From Mycobacterium sp. GA-1199 (GTDB taxonomy: Bacteria; Actinomycetota; Actinomycetes; Mycobacteriales; Mycobacteriaceae): 64,000 nucleotides of DNA. A model generated the notes under the pieces. It searched no databases. It had not been told where the DNA came from and was given only the letters and a program-made list of their open reading frames with translations. The stretch covers positions 1 through 64,000 of the forward strand of contig NZ_LQIX01000008.1 in NCBI RefSeq assembly GCF_001500045.1, given 5' to 3'. The stretch's first letter is position 1. Every line of letters starts with the position of its first letter. Shown piece after piece: positions 39,806-49,298 of the stretch. The position numbers and the translations under genes are program-made.

Positions 39806-40397
39806 TCGCGAACTGCGCTACGGCCAGGTCCTGCAGGGCCGACGCCGAGAAGTCGGCATAGTGCGCGATGGTCCACTCGTCGAACACCTGCAGGATGGCG
39901 AAGACCAGCTCGGCCTGCAACGGCTCCGGCAGGTCGGTGCGCACGGCCCCGCATCGGCGACCGACGCGCAGCACCTCGTGCACCCACTCCCGGACGGCGC
40001 CGAGCGTCCTGTCGACGGCGGTTCTCGCCGGATCGGGGACCTGCAGGTAGAACATCCGTCCCAGCAGCAGGAAACTGTGTTCGCGCTGCGAAACCGCTAT
40101 GAGGTTCGCGAAATATCGCTCCACTTTCGACCAGAATTCGGTTCCCGCGAATTGTTCGGGCTCGACGACGTCAACCTCGGCCGCGACCTCGGCGATCAAT
40201 TCCTGCAGGACGAATTCGTAGAGTTCCGCCTTCGACGACAAAATGTAATAGAACGAGCTCTTGCTCATCGCACACTGCTCGATGATCCGGTTGAGCGAGG
40301 CGCGTTCATAACCGGCAGAACCGAATTCGAGGGCAGCCGTCTCCACCAGCCGACGACGTCTCTCCGCAGGCATGCGCGCGATCCTTGCCGAGGTCAC
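39780..40397 (-). CDS. TetR-family regulator divergent from a flavin monooxygenase
   Basis: A 205-residue TetR protein. The DNA-binding domain is [20 protein letters not shown] with the recognition part [19 protein letters not shown]. The C-terminal domain is helical and probably ligand-binding. GTG 40397 has TATCGT 5 nt upstream; ATG 40373 with AAGGA is an alternative. A perfect 22-bp palindrome lies between it and the divergent FAD oxidoreductase gene, so it most likely represses that gene and itself. No equivalent is known next to Rv1260. Confidence 0.88.
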   Translation of the reverse strand: MTSARIARMPAERRRRLVETAALEFGSAGYERASLNRIIEQCAMSKSSFYYILSSKAELYEFVLQELIAEVAAEVDVVEPEQFAGTEFWSKVERYFANLIAVSQREHSFLLLGRMFYLQVPDPARTAVDRTLGAVREWVHEVLRVGRRCGAVRTDLPEPLQAELVFAILQVFDEWTIAHYADFSASALQDLAVAQFATIRRTLAP

Positions 40398-40402
40398 ACC
40401 TC

Positions 40403-40408
40403 ACGATA
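40403..40408 (-). promoter_or_regulatory. -10 hexamer of the TetR gene
   Basis: Minus-strand TATCGT, 5 nt before GTG 40397; immediately beside the palindrome at 40413-40434. Confidence 0.4.
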
Positions 40409-40412
40409 GCAA

Positions 40413-40434
40413 GTGTGGACCACCCGGTCCACAC
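40413..40434. promoter_or_regulatory. TetR-type operator palindrome
   Basis: GTGTGGACC-ACCC-GGTCCACAC: perfect 9-bp arms with a 4-bp centre, between the divergent TetR and FAD oxidoreductase genes and touching both core promoters. Confidence 0.8.
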
Positions 40435-40439
40435 AATGG

Positions 40440-40445
40440 TAACGT
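40440..40445 (+). promoter_or_regulatory. -10 hexamer of the Rv1260-like gene (leaderless)
   Basis: TAACGT, then 7 nt, then ATG 40453. Confidence 0.45.
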
Positions 40446-40452
40446 CGAGAAC

Positions 40453-41703
40453 ATGTTGAGTCCGACGAGCCTTGAAAAGCAATACGAACGGGCGACCGCA
40501 GATGATTTGCGAATTCTGGTTGTCGGCGCCGGAATCGCCGGGGTCACGGCTGCGCAGCTACTGCGCGGCGACGGTCGGCATCCTGTCCTGATCGAGCGCG
40601 CCGAAAGTGCACCCGCGCAGGGCTACATGCTCGCGTTGATGCCCATGGTCGACGCGGCACTCGACGACCTCGCAGTGCGTGACGCGTACCGCGCGGCGAG
40701 CGTGCCGCTCAAGCGGTACGCTGTGCGCGGCCACAACGGTCGCTTGTTGCGGACGGACTCGACCGTCGACCTGATGTCGCGCTACGGCGACTACCGCGGC
40801 ATTGCCCGCGGGCCGCTGATCGACGTGCTCGCCGGTGCGGGTTGCCCGGTGACGTACGACGCGGTGGTCACGGACCTGGCCGAGACGTCGGCCGGCGTCG
40901 ACGTCCGCGTGCGGAGCCACGGCGGCGATCACCGCATGCACTTCGATCTCGTCGTGATCGCCGACGGAATGCATTCGAAGACACGCGATCTCGTGCTCGA
41001 CGGGCAACCTGTGGAATGGGTGGACACCGGCTGGGGCGGCTGGGTGGTGTGGGCGCCCGACGAAGGCGACCCAGACCTCGGTGAGGAGCTGTGGGGAGCC
41101 CGCGGCATGGTCGCGATGTATCCGGTGGCCGATGCGCTCGGCGTGTTTCTCGGCGGGCCGCGAGAGGACACCGCGGCGGGTCCCGCGCCCTTCGTCACAT
41201 CGATGCGCCGTGACCTGAAGACCGTCGACCCCCGCCTGGACCGCGCGATGGCCGCCGTGGCGACCGACCCGGATCCGTACTACTGGTCGCTGACCGACTG
41301 CCGCGCGCCGCGCTGGACCACCGGGCACACCGTCCTGCTCGGTGATGCGGCGGCCGGGTTCCTGCCGACCGCGGGAGTGGGGGCGGGCATGGCGATGGAG
41401 TCGGCGTGGGTGCTCAGCCGCATGCTCCGCCACGCGCCCCGCATCGCACTCGTTGAGCTGCTGCGCGCCTACGAACGCGCACAGCGTCCCCGCGTCGAGG
41501 CGGCCCAGGACAACTCGCGGCAACTCGCGAAGGTGATGTTCCGCCGCAGCCGGACACTGGCCGTCGCCCGCGAGCTCGCGATGCGCGTGATGAGCGTCGA
41601 ACGCGCTCTGCGTCCCATCCAGCACCTCCTGCAACAACAACCCAACCCGGAAGCGCTGGTAGACGGGGTACGGGGAACGTCTATGCGCTCAAATGCGTTG
41701 TGA
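40453..41703 (+). CDS. FAD-dependent monooxygenase/oxidoreductase (Rv1260-like)
   Basis: A 416-residue class A flavoprotein (PHBH fold). The Rossmann motif is LRILVVGAGIAGVTAAQLLR, followed by LVVIADGMHSKTRDLVL (the DG motif) and the FAD-ribityl motif LLGDAAAGFLPTAGVGAGMA. Relatives hydroxylate or epoxidise aromatic or polyketide-like compounds using NAD(P)H. ATG 40453 is fixed by TAACGT 7 nt upstream. It lies under a 22-bp TetR palindrome and its stop overlaps a luciferase-like oxidoreductase gene (GTGA), suggesting a small inducible flavin-enzyme operon. The substrate is unknown. Confidence 0.88.
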   Translation: MLSPTSLEKQYERATADDLRILVVGAGIAGVTAAQLLRGDGRHPVLIERAESAPAQGYMLALMPMVDAALDDLAVRDAYRAASVPLKRYAVRGHNGRLLRTDSTVDLMSRYGDYRGIARGPLIDVLAGAGCPVTYDAVVTDLAETSAGVDVRVRSHGGDHRMHFDLVVIADGMHSKTRDLVLDGQPVEWVDTGWGGWVVWAPDEGDPDLGEELWGARGMVAMYPVADALGVFLGGPREDTAAGPAPFVTSMRRDLKTVDPRLDRAMAAVATDPDPYYWSLTDCRAPRWTTGHTVLLGDAAAGFLPTAGVGAGMAMESAWVLSRMLRHAPRIALVELLRAYERAQRPRVEAAQDNSRQLAKVMFRRSRTLAVARELAMRVMSVERALRPIQHLLQQQPNPEALVDGVRGTSMRSNAL

Positions 41704-42746
41704 GGACCATGCGTCTCTCAGTCCTCGATCTCGTGCCGGTGCGCACCGACCAGTCGACCTCCGACGCGCTGGCAGCGTCGACGCGGCTCGCGCAGACCGC
41801 CGACCGCCTCGGCTACACCCGCTTCTGGGTCGCCGAGCACCACAACATGCCCTCGGTGGCGGCGACCAGCCCGCCGGTGCTCATCGCGCACCTGGCCGCA
41901 CACACCGAACACCTGCGGGTGGGGTCCGGCGGTGTGATGCTGCCGAACCACGCACCCCTGGCCGTCGCCGAGCAGTTCGCACTGCTGGAGGCGGCCCATC
42001 CGGGACGCATCGACCTCGGCATCGGCCGCGCGCCGGGCTCGGACCCGGTGACGTCGATGGCGCTGCGCGGCGCCGCCGGTCGCGACGATCGTGACATCGA
42101 GGCCTTCCCCGACTATCTCGACGACGTCGTCGCGCTGATGAGCGCGCGCGGGGTGCGCGTGCCGATCCCGAACCAGCATTACGTCCTCAAGGCCACCCCC
42201 GCCGCGGTGACCGAACCGAAGCTGTGGCTGCTGGGGTCCTCGATGTACTCGGCACACCTGGCCGCGGCGAAGGGGCTGCCGTACGTGTTCGCCCACCACT
42301 TCTCCGGCCAGGGCACCGCCGAGGCCCTCGACGTGTACCGCTCGGAGTTCCGGCCCAGCGACCTGGCGCCCGAACCCGTCACGTTCCTCACCGTCAACGC
42401 GGTGGTGGCCGAAACACGCGATGAGGCAGAGGCTTTGGCATTGCCCAACCTGCAGATGATGGCGCGGCTGCGCACCGGTCAGCCGTTGGGCCCGCTGGAT
42501 CTCGTCGAGGACGCCCAACAGCAGCAGCTCGCACCGCAGGCGCAGCGCATCGCCGAAGCCGCCTTCGGACGAGCCGTCGTGGGCGATCCGACCGAGGCGG
42601 CCGAGCAGGTGCGCGCGCTGGCCGACCGGTTCGGCGTCGACGAGGTCATGATCAACCCGGTGGCCTCGGCCCGCCGCGGTACCGATCCGGCGACCGCGCC
42701 GGCCCGCGACAAGACACTGGAACTGCTGGCCAAGGAGTTGTTCTAG
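41700..42746 (+). CDS. Luciferase-like flavin-dependent oxidoreductase (LLM class)
   Basis: A 348-residue LLM-superfamily enzyme (FMN or F420 dependent). Typical pieces are LSVLDLVPVRTDQSTSDALA at the N-terminus, YTRFWVAEHHNMPSVAATSP, LRVGSGGVMLPNHAPLAVAE and RIDLGIGRAPGSDP. GTG 41700 overlaps the upstream stop (GTGA); the internal ATG 41709 is an alternative start that matches relatives better but lies too close to GAGGA. It is probably co-expressed with the Rv1260-like flavoenzyme. It ends in a CTAG shared with the convergent gene's stop codon. Confidence 0.88.
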   Translation: MRTMRLSVLDLVPVRTDQSTSDALAASTRLAQTADRLGYTRFWVAEHHNMPSVAATSPPVLIAHLAAHTEHLRVGSGGVMLPNHAPLAVAEQFALLEAAHPGRIDLGIGRAPGSDPVTSMALRGAAGRDDRDIEAFPDYLDDVVALMSARGVRVPIPNQHYVLKATPAAVTEPKLWLLGSSMYSAHLAAAKGLPYVFAHHFSGQGTAEALDVYRSEFRPSDLAPEPVTFLTVNAVVAETRDEAEALALPNLQMMARLRTGQPLGPLDLVEDAQQQQLAPQAQRIAEAAFGRAVVGDPTEAAEQVRALADRFGVDEVMINPVASARRGTDPATAPARDKTLELLAKELF

Positions 42747-43195
42747 GCGGGGGTCAACCTGACCACCGGGATCGGACGGGACGTCCGCTTCTGGTAGCCG
42801 ATGTAGCGATCCTTGTTGCCGGGCATGTCGTTGACGATCCTCCACAGCCGCGGGAAGTCCGGATCGTCCTGAGTGACAGGCGTGGCGGTCACCTTGACGC
42901 GTTTGGGCCCGACGTTGATCTCGACGTTCGGGTCGGCCTTGAGGTTGTGATACCACCCGGGGGCTTTCGGCTCGCCGCCCTTGGACGCGACCACCAGGTA
43001 GTCGTCTCCGTCGCGGGCGTAGGCGAGCGAATTGGACCGCTGCAGACCGGTTTTCGCGCCGACCGTGTGCAGGATCAACATCCGCGGTGCGCCCGGGATG
43101 GTGTGGCCGATGCGGCCGTTGGTGCCCTTGTAGAGCTTGTCGTGCAGCAACAGCATCGGGTAACCGATGTACTTCTCGTACCAGGGCATGCTCAT
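42743..43195 (-). CDS. Deazaflavin-dependent nitroreductase family protein (Rv1261c-like)
   Basis: A 150-residue protein of the Ddn/DUF385 family, small beta-barrel enzymes that often bind F420. Features: RMLILHTVGAKTGLQRSNSL (cofactor-binding stretch), YLVVASKGGEPKAPGWYHNL and NVEINVGPKRVKVTA. ATG 43195 is adopted because the HIT gene ends 5 nt upstream and the length matches Rv1261c (about 149). It forms an operon with the HIT gene. The natural substrate is unknown. Confidence 0.9.
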   Translation of the reverse strand: MSMPWYEKYIGYPMLLLHDKLYKGTNGRIGHTIPGAPRMLILHTVGAKTGLQRSNSLAYARDGDDYLVVASKGGEPKAPGWYHNLKADPNVEINVGPKRVKVTATPVTQDDPDFPRLWRIVNDMPGNKDRYIGYQKRTSRPIPVVRLTPA

Positions 43196-43200
43196 GGGGC

Positions 43201-43647
43201 TCAGTCTTGCGCAGCCGAGTCGAGTTCCGCCAGGGCTTCGCGCAGCAGCCGCCCCGACTCCTCCCGGTCCGGATCGCGGCGAAGGAGCATGTTCTTGGCG
43301 AACGAGAGCTTGTCGCCCTCCCGTCGCGGCAGCACGTGCAGGTGGATGTGGAACACCGTCTGAAACGCGGCCTTGCCGTCGTTGATCACCACATTGTTGC
43401 CGTCGGCGTGAAGTCCGGACCGGCGCGCGGCGCGCGCGATCCGCTGACCCACCCGCGCCAGGGTGGCGACCGTCTCCGGGGGCGTGTCGGTCAGGTCGAC
43501 CGTGTGTCGCTTCGGGATCACCAGGGTGTGGCCGCGGCTGAACGGGCGGATGTCGAGGATGGCGAGAACGTCGTCGTCCTCGTAGATGCGGATGGCCGGG
43601 GCCTCGCCGGCGACGATGGCGCAGAACACACAGGACATGTTTGCCAC
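43201..43647 (-). CDS. HIT-family nucleotide-binding protein (Rv1262c-like)
   Basis: A 148-residue histidine-triad hydrolase/transferase. It starts with the CVFCAIVAGEAPAIRIYEDD segment and has the triad HIHLHVLPR (H-x-H-x-H). Relatives hydrolyse nucleoside phosphoramidates or dinucleoside polyphosphates. GTG 43647 has GGGAGAG 8 nt upstream; ATG 43638 is the alternative and gives the usual MSCVFC start. It is first of a two-gene operon with the deazaflavin-type gene. The specific substrate is not readable. Confidence 0.92.
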   Translation of the reverse strand: MANMSCVFCAIVAGEAPAIRIYEDDDVLAILDIRPFSRGHTLVIPKRHTVDLTDTPPETVATLARVGQRIARAARRSGLHADGNNVVINDGKAAFQTVFHIHLHVLPRREGDKLSFAKNMLLRRDPDREESGRLLREALAELDSAAQD

Positions 43648-43700
43648 GGTAGCGGCTCTCCCACCCGGGCTTGTCTTCGCGGGCAGGCGGCGTCCGTGTG

Positions 43701-44204
43701 CTAAGCCGCGGCCTCGGAAAGGGCCTCGCGCCAGATTGCGAGCTTGTCGGCGAATCGCATCGTCTGGGCCGGGCTTGTCGACGGCAGTCGTCGGTAACGC
43801 AGATCGCTCGGGACTTCGACGAGTCGCGTGAAGTTCTTCTCCGCTGCCGCGCCGTTGAACAGGACCAGTTCGATGCCGCGGTGCCGTTCGAAGAAGGCCT
43901 GAAAGTCGTTCGGCACCATGCTCTCCGGCCGTACAGCAGAGTCGAGGCTGCCTTCACGCCGGCACGAGCGCAGGACGTCCCAGACGGCGAACCCGCGAGC
44001 CGTCAGCGCGGCGCATCGCTGCTCGTACGGCGCGTCGGGCGCAAATCCGAAGACTTCGGCCATGATGTGCCAGAAAGCATTGCGTGGGTTGCCGTAGTAC
44101 TGCTGGGCGGCGAGCGACATGACGCTGGGCATATTGCCCAGGATCAAGGTATGCGCTCCGTCGCCGACGATCGGCGGCAATCCGTACAGCACCGGCGAAC
44201 CCAT
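43701..44204 (-). CDS. Family 6 (hypoxanthine/deoxyinosine) DNA glycosylase
   Basis: A 167-residue member of the UDG superfamily. [20 protein letters not shown] followed by AFWHIM is the typical active-site block of DNA-deoxyinosine glycosylases, and [14 protein letters not shown] and LPSTSPAQT give the remaining motifs. It would remove deaminated adenine from DNA. ATG 44204 is supported by GATAGT 6 nt upstream; longer frames lack similarity. It is divergent from the adenylyl cyclase gene. With udgB and the SbcC/SbcD-like pair, this is one of several DNA-repair genes in the window. Confidence 0.85.
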   Translation of the reverse strand: MGSPVLYGLPPIVGDGAHTLILGNMPSVMSLAAQQYYGNPRNAFWHIMAEVFGFAPDAPYEQRCAALTARGFAVWDVLRSCRREGSLDSAVRPESMVPNDFQAFFERHRGIELVLFNGAAAEKNFTRLVEVPSDLRYRRLPSTSPAQTMRFADKLAIWREALSEAAA

Positions 44205-44210
44205 CCTTCG

Positions 44211-44232
44211 ACTATCGCATGCGGTATACGTT
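44211..44232. promoter_or_regulatory. Divergent leaderless promoters: glycosylase and adenylyl cyclase
   Basis: GATAGT on the minus strand (44216-44211) is 6 nt before ATG 44204; TACGTT on the plus strand (44227-44232) is 6 nt before GTG 44239. The two cores are 10 bp apart. Confidence 0.4.
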
Positions 44233-44238
44233 GGGCCG

Positions 44239-45354
44239 GTGGCCGATGAGTTCGACGTCGAAGGGTCCGGTCTGCTCGACGGGCTCGAAGGTGACCAGCG
44301 CGCTGAGCGCGCCGATCTGATCGCCTGGCTGGTGCGCAAGGGCATCGACGTCGAGGTGATCCGAAATGCCTTCCTGCCGATGCTCCTCGGCGCGCGCCAG
44401 GCCCTCGGCGACGATGGCGTCTACGTCTCGGCCCGGGAGACCAGCGAGAAGACCGGCATCGATCTCCAACTGCTGCAGCGTATTCAGCGTGCGATGGGGC
44501 TGCCCACCGTCGATGACCCCGACGCGAAGGTCCACCTGCGTGCCGACGCCGAAGCCGCGGCGTACGCGCAGCGTTTCATCGAGATCGGAATCCTGCCGGA
44601 CCAGATCATCCAGATCACCCGCGTGCTCGCCGAGGGGCTGTCGAAGGCCGCCGAGGTGATGCGGTACGCCGGGCTCGCTTCGGTGCTCGACCCGGGCGCA
44701 TCGGAACTCGTCATCGCCAAGAACGCCGAGGCCCTGGTGCGCACCGCCGATCCGCTGCTCGGTCCGATGATCCAGGACATGCTGCGGTTGCAGTTGCGCC
44801 ACCTGATGGAGACCGAGGCGATCACCGCCTCTGAACGCGCGAAGGGCCAACGGCTGCCGGGCGCCCGACTGGTGACGATCTTGTTCGCCGATCTCGTCGG
44901 TTTCACCCGGCTCGGTGAGGCCGTGCCGCCGGAGGACCTCGAACGGCTCGCACACCGGCTTTTCGATCTCGCACACGAGGCGTCCGTCCCGCCCGTGCGG
45001 TTCGTCAAGACGATCGGGGACGAGGTGATGCTCGTCAGCCAGGAACCGGTGCCTCTGCTCGAGGCGGCACTGACCCTCGTCGAGCAGACCGCCGACGACG
45101 AGGACTTCCCGCGGCTGCGCGTCGGCTTGGCGACGGGAATGGCCGTAAGCCGCACCGGTGACTGGTTCGGCGGAGCGGTGAACCTCGCGAGCCGCGTCAC
45201 CGGGGCCGCGCGGCCAGGTACGGTACTCGTCTCGGAGTCCACGCGCGAAGCCATCGGTGACGATGAGCGGTTCTCGTTCTCGTTCGCGGGGGCGCGGCAC
45301 CTCAAGGGCATCAAATCCGACGTGAAGTTGTTTCGGGTACGACGGGCGGGCTGA
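44239..45354 (+). CDS. Class III adenylyl cyclase with autoinhibitory N-terminus (Rv1264-like)
   Basis: A 371-residue cytosolic cyclase. Residues 1-190 are the helical regulatory domain that in Rv1264 senses pH; residues about 205-371 are the catalytic domain. Catalytic residues are complete: metal Asp218 ([11 protein letters not shown]) and Asp261, adenine-specifying Lys257 and Asp308, transition-state Asn315 and Arg319 ([14 protein letters not shown]). GTG 44239 is set by TACGTT 6 nt upstream and trims a longer frame. The C-terminus is shorter than Rv1264 (about 397) and ends just after VKLFRVRR. cAMP production at acid pH is the expected role. Confidence 0.94.
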   Translation: MADEFDVEGSGLLDGLEGDQRAERADLIAWLVRKGIDVEVIRNAFLPMLLGARQALGDDGVYVSARETSEKTGIDLQLLQRIQRAMGLPTVDDPDAKVHLRADAEAAAYAQRFIEIGILPDQIIQITRVLAEGLSKAAEVMRYAGLASVLDPGASELVIAKNAEALVRTADPLLGPMIQDMLRLQLRHLMETEAITASERAKGQRLPGARLVTILFADLVGFTRLGEAVPPEDLERLAHRLFDLAHEASVPPVRFVKTIGDEVMLVSQEPVPLLEAALTLVEQTADDEDFPRLRVGLATGMAVSRTGDWFGGAVNLASRVTGAARPGTVLVSESTREAIGDDERFSFSFAGARHLKGIKSDVKLFRVRRAG

Positions 45355-45475
45355 CCTCGTGCGGGGCGAACATTTGTACGGCTCCAGCCCGCCGATGCAG
45401 AGATTCACCCCAAAGACAGCGAAGCACCGTAGGACGACCGCCTGCATTTCGGAACGGCTGCCGGTGTAGGTGATC

Positions 45476-45481
45476 TACGAT
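45476..45481 (+). promoter_or_regulatory. -10 hexamer of the secreted protein gene (leaderless)
   Basis: TACGAT, 6 nt, ATG 45488. The rest of the 133-bp gap 45355-45487 holds no other recognisable site. Confidence 0.45.
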
Positions 45482-45487
45482 CCAGGC

Positions 45488-45898
45488 ATGAACCGGGTCG
45501 TAAAAGCCGTGCTGGTCACGCTGTTCGCCGCATCGTCCGGTCTGCTGGGCGCGGGTGCGGCTAACGCGGAGCCACCGCAGCCCGCGTGCGGGTACACGCT
45601 GTCGCCACCGCAGGTCGTCAACACCGGTGGCGTGAGCAAGGTGACCGCGACGGTCTCGTTCATCGCGTGCGGCGCGCCGTTCCAGCCGGCGTACAGCGTC
45701 GCGTGTGTCCACCGGGCCGGTCACGACTCTCAGGGGCAGTGCACGCAGGCGCGAGGGCCGGGCGCCGCGCAGGTGTTCTTCGAGCCGTACCAGCCGGGCG
45801 CCCAGTACATCGCGAGCGGACGCGGCTGCGGCAAGGTCTTTCAGGACGCGCTCGAACCGAACTGCGACATGCTCGGCCCGATCAACGTCACGCTGTAG
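45488..45898 (+). CDS. Secreted Cys-containing mycobacterial protein of unknown function
   Basis: A 136-residue protein with a clear Sec signal peptide ([20 protein letters not shown], cleavage after ANA). The mature part has six cysteines (CGYTL, FIACG, VACVH, QCTQ, RGCGK, NCDML) that could form disulfides, and resembles small exported mycobacterial proteins. No enzymatic motif is seen. ATG 45488 is supported by TACGAT 6 nt upstream. Its last 11 bp overlap the end of the convergent copper ATPase gene. Confidence 0.75.
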   Translation: MNRVVKAVLVTLFAASSGLLGAGAANAEPPQPACGYTLSPPQVVNTGGVSKVTATVSFIACGAPFQPAYSVACVHRAGHDSQGQCTQARGPGAAQVFFEPYQPGAQYIASGRGCGKVFQDALEPNCDMLGPINVTL

Positions 45899-48095
45899 CG
45901 GTGAACCGGCGCAGCCGAAGGCTGTTGCTCACGACGAACACCGAACTGAATGCCATTGCCGCACCGGCGATCATCGGGTTCAACAATCCGGCCGCCGCCA
46001 ACGGCAACGCTGCGACGTTGTAGGCGAACGCCCAGAACAGGTTTCCCTTGATCGTCGCCAGCGTGCGGCGGGACAGGCGGATCGCGTCGGGGACCGCATT
46101 CAGGTCGTCGCGCACCAACGTCAGATCGCTGGCCTCGATCGCGACGTCGGTGCCGCTGCCCATCGCGAGGCCGAGGTCGGCCTGAGCGAGCGCTGCCGCG
46201 TCGTTGACGCCGTCGCCGACCATCGCGACCACCTTGCCGTCGGCCTGCAGGCGCTGGACCGCGTCCACCTTGTCCTGCGGCAGTACTTCGGCGACGACCT
46301 CGTCGATGCCCACCTCGGCGGCGATGGTGCGGGCCGCGGCCTCGTTGTCGCCGGTCACCATGATCGGTTTCAGGCCCAGCGCACGAAGCCGCGAGATCGC
46401 CTCGGGCGACGTCGGTTTGATCGCATCCGCCACCACCAACACCCCGCGGGCCGCGCCGTCCCATCCGACGACGACAGCGGTGCGCCCTTGTGACTGCTCC
46501 TGTCGCACCGTGGCTTTCAAGGATTCGGGAAGCTGCTGCGACGACAGCAGCCGTTGCCGTCCGACGGTTACGTCGCGGCCGTCGATTCGCCCGCGCACCC
46601 CGAGGCCGCGCAGGTTGGTGAAGTCGTGAACCGTCGGCAGCTCACCGAGCTTGTCCCGGGCGCCCGTCACGATCGCCCTGGCGATCGGATGCTCGGAACC
46701 GTGCTCGACCGCGCCCGCCATCCGCAGCACGTCGTCTGGCTGTTCACCGTCTGCGGCGACGACATCGATCAACGTCATCCTGCCGGTGGTGATGGTCCCC
46801 GTCTTGTCCAACACGATGGTGTCGACGCGGCGGGTCGACTCCAACACCTCCGGTCCCTTGATCAAGATGCCCAGCTGCGCGCCGCGTCCCGTGCCGACCA
46901 TCAGCGCGGTCGGCGTCGCCAGTCCCAGCGCGCACGGGCACGCGATGATCAGCACGGCCACCGCTGCGGTGAAAGCGGTCGCGACCGATCCGCCGGTGCC
47001 CAACCAGAAGCCCAGAGTCGCAACCGACAAGGCGATCACGATCGGCACGAAAACACCCGAGATCCTGTCGGCCAGTCGCTGTGCGTCCGCCTTCCCGCTC
47101 TGGGCGTCCTCGACCAGTCTCGCCATTTGGGCGAGCTGCGTGTCGGTCCCGATCCGCTTGGCCCGCACCACCAGTCGGCCGTCGACGTTGACCGTTGCAC
47201 CCACGACCTCGTCACCGGGCCCGACGTCCACCGGAACCGCCTCGCCGGTCAGCATCGACGCATCCACCGCCGAGGCACCCTCGATGACCACACCGTCGGC
47301 GGCGATCTTCTCACCGGGCCGCACCACGAATTCGTCACCGACACCGAGTTGGTCGATCGATATCCGTTGTTCACCGGTCTTTCTGCGGACCACGACGTCC
47401 TTGGCGCCCAGCTCCAGCAGTGTGCGCAACGCCGCGCCGGCGCGCCGCTTGGAGCGCGCTTCGAAATACCGCCCGGCCAGGATGAAGGTCGTGACCCCCG
47501 CAGCGACCTCGAAGTACACGCTGCCCGAACCGTCGGTGCGTGAGAGCGACAGCTCGAAGCCGTGCGTCATCCCCGGAGTTCCCGCGGTGCCCCAGAACAG
47601 CGCGTAGACCGACCATCCCAGCGCGGCGAGCGTGCCCATCGAGATCAGCGTGTCCATGGTGGCGTTGCCGTGGCGCAGGTTCGCCCACGCCGCACGGTGG
47701 AACGGCCACGCCCCCCACACCACCACCGGTGCCGTCAAGGTCAGCGAGAGCCACTGCCAATTCGTGAACTGCAGAGCCGGGATCATCGCCATCGCGATCA
47801 CCGGAACACTCAGGCCGAGCGAGACCAGCAGCCGGTGCCGCAGCGTGGCGGTCGGATCCTCTTCGACGACGGTCGCCTGATCGGTCGGCAGGTGCGCTTG
47901 ATAGCCGGCGTCTTCGACGGTGGCCACCAACGCCTCCGGTGTCACGTCTGCGCTGTACTCGACGCGCGCCTTCTCGGTGGCGAAGTTGACGGTGGCCGTC
48001 ACACCGTCGATCTTGTTGAGCTTGCGCTCGATTCGGTTCGCGCACGACGCGCAGGTCATACCGTCGATCGACAGCTCGATCGTGTCAGTGGCCAT
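45888..48095 (-). CDS. Copper-exporting P1B-type ATPase (CopA/CtpA-like)
   Basis: A 735-residue heavy-metal ATPase. One N-terminal HMA domain has GMTCASC (Cys15, Cys18). The membrane metal site is CPC (386-388), the A-domain motif TGE is at 283-285, the phosphorylated aspartate is Asp430 in DKTGT, the P1B-specific HP pair is at 469-470, and [10 protein letters not shown] closes the P domain. The CPC motif and the partners indicate Cu(I) export. ATG 48095 trims a longer frame. It overlaps the upstream gene by 11 bp. It is third in copZ - His-rich protein - ATPase, under a CsoR-type box. Confidence 0.93.
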   Translation of the reverse strand: MATDTIELSIDGMTCASCANRIERKLNKIDGVTATVNFATEKARVEYSADVTPEALVATVEDAGYQAHLPTDQATVVEEDPTATLRHRLLVSLGLSVPVIAMAMIPALQFTNWQWLSLTLTAPVVVWGAWPFHRAAWANLRHGNATMDTLISMGTLAALGWSVYALFWGTAGTPGMTHGFELSLSRTDGSGSVYFEVAAGVTTFILAGRYFEARSKRRAGAALRTLLELGAKDVVVRRKTGEQRISIDQLGVGDEFVVRPGEKIAADGVVIEGASAVDASMLTGEAVPVDVGPGDEVVGATVNVDGRLVVRAKRIGTDTQLAQMARLVEDAQSGKADAQRLADRISGVFVPIVIALSVATLGFWLGTGGSVATAFTAAVAVLIIACPCALGLATPTALMVGTGRGAQLGILIKGPEVLESTRRVDTIVLDKTGTITTGRMTLIDVVAADGEQPDDVLRMAGAVEHGSEHPIARAIVTGARDKLGELPTVHDFTNLRGLGVRGRIDGRDVTVGRQRLLSSQQLPESLKATVRQEQSQGRTAVVVGWDGAARGVLVVADAIKPTSPEAISRLRALGLKPIMVTGDNEAAARTIAAEVGIDEVVAEVLPQDKVDAVQRLQADGKVVAMVGDGVNDAAALAQADLGLAMGSGTDVAIEASDLTLVRDDLNAVPDAIRLSRRTLATIKGNLFWAFAYNVAALPLAAAGLLNPMIAGAAMAFSSVFVVSNSLRLRRFTATA

Positions 48096-49005
48096 GGCCG
48101 GCCTCCCCGTGACCGTCCGCGGTGACGTCCGGCTGTGCGGACGGATCGACCGACACGGTGAATTCGGCCGTGTGCACGACGTCGCGGTGCTGGAAATCCA
48201 GGAACAGGCGATACTGCCCCGCGCTGGGGAACGTGGTGTGGAACTCGACGGCCGGCCCCGGCGCTGTACCTGCGTCGCCGGGTCCACCCATCGGGTGCAC
48301 ATGCAGGTATGCGAGGTCGGCGGCGCGCAGCGCGACGAGGTGACCGTAGGCGCCCAGGTACGGCTGCAGATCGTCGACCGGGTCGCCGTTGCGGTGGACC
48401 GTCAGCGCAAGTGTCGATGCCTCACCGGCTTTCGGGGTTCCGCTGAGCGTGACGGTGTATTCGCCGACGGTCGACGACGTGTCGACCGCCGGCAGTGGCG
48501 CGGGGGAGTACGGGCCTGCGACGTGCACGTTGGCGCCGAGGGTGAGCGCGGGACCGCCGGTGGGCACGAAATCGGCGAAGACGCGGTAGTCGCCTGCGCG
48601 ACTGAAATCGACGGGAGTGCGCCACGTGCCGCGGTCATCGAGTACGGGGTGAAGGTGCTGAAAGGCGGACAGGTCGTTGCGAATTACGATCAGGTGCAAC
48701 AGCTTCTCGTGAGTTTCGTCGAACTGCTTCACCGGAGCGCCGCGTCGGTCGAGGATCCTGAACTCCAGTGGTGAGGTTCGGTTCGCCGGGGGGAGCGGTT
48801 GGGCCACGTCGAGCGTGTAGCCGCTCGCGGTCACCTGTAAGCCACCGGGGGCCTCGGCGGATTGCGCGCGATCGTCGTGCGCGGCGGAGTGCTGCTCTGA
48901 CGCGGCATCACTCTCGGGACCGAACGAGCGGCCGACCCACATCGATGCTGCGAACACCACCGCGAGTGCGGCGATGAACGCGGCGGCGCGAGGGGCGGTC
49001 TTCAT
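48085..49005 (-). CDS. Membrane-anchored His-rich protein of the copper operon
   Basis: A 306-residue protein with an N-terminal membrane anchor or uncleaved signal ([19 protein letters not shown]) and an extracytoplasmic part. It has two repeats of a beta-type domain around the signatures [19 protein letters not shown] and [18 protein letters not shown], and ends [11 protein letters not shown]... with a His-rich tail [16 protein letters not shown] lies just after the anchor. The paired histidines suggest periplasmic or surface copper binding (YtkA/FixH-like proteins are possible relatives), but I do not recognise a characterised family. ATG 49005 sits in the copZ stop (TGATG), and the 3' end overlaps the ATPase gene. 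Confidence 0.75.
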   Translation of the reverse strand: MKTAPRAAAFIAALAVVFAASMWVGRSFGPESDAASEQHSAAHDDRAQSAEAPGGLQVTASGYTLDVAQPLPPANRTSPLEFRILDRRGAPVKQFDETHEKLLHLIVIRNDLSAFQHLHPVLDDRGTWRTPVDFSRAGDYRVFADFVPTGGPALTLGANVHVAGPYSPAPLPAVDTSSTVGEYTVTLSGTPKAGEASTLALTVHRNGDPVDDLQPYLGAYGHLVALRAADLAYLHVHPMGGPGDAGTAPGPAVEFHTTFPSAGQYRLFLDFQHRDVVHTAEFTVSVDPSAQPDVTADGHGEAGHGH

Positions 49006-49211
49006 CAGCTCGCCAGCTGGTAGCCGGCCTCTTCCACGGCGGTCCTGATGGCGCCGGCGTCGACGGGCGAGACACTGTCGATGGTCACCGCTCCGCTGGC
49101 GACATCCACGTCGACCGACTTCACGCCCGGGACCTCCCCGAGTTCCTCGCGTACCGATGCGGCGCAGTGTTCGCAGGTCATTCCGGTGACTGTGACGGTG
49201 GTGGTAGCCAT
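49005..49211 (-). CDS. CopZ-like copper chaperone
   Basis: A 68-residue HMA-domain protein with the metal motif GMTCEHC (Cys13, Cys16) and the usual beta-alpha-beta-beta-alpha-beta pattern (VREELGEVPGVKSVDVDVAS). It would carry Cu(I) in the cytoplasm to the ATPase encoded two genes downstream. ATG 49211 is fixed by TACGCT 6 nt upstream, with a CsoR-type palindrome just beyond. It is first gene of the copper operon. Confidence 0.92.
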   Translation of the reverse strand: MATTTVTVTGMTCEHCAASVREELGEVPGVKSVDVDVASGAVTIDSVSPVDAGAIRTAVEEAGYQLAS

Positions 49212-49217
49212 GACGCC

Positions 49218-49245
49218 AGCGTACCTGATACCCCCTAGGGGTATC
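49218..49245 (-). promoter_or_regulatory. Copper-responsive promoter: -10 plus CsoR-type operator
   Basis: GATACCCC-CTA-GGGGTATC (49227-49245) is a perfect 8-bp-arm palindrome of the form bound by CsoR/RicR copper repressors in actinobacteria. It ends 3 bp from the -10 TACGCT (49223-49218), which is 6 nt from the copZ ATG. Bound repressor would block the spacer region; copper would relieve it. No csoR gene is in the window. Confidence 0.8.
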
Positions 49246-49298
49246 TACCGGGTGTGCTGCCCGACTGCTGCGCGACGACCATGGCAGCATCGGCGCAC

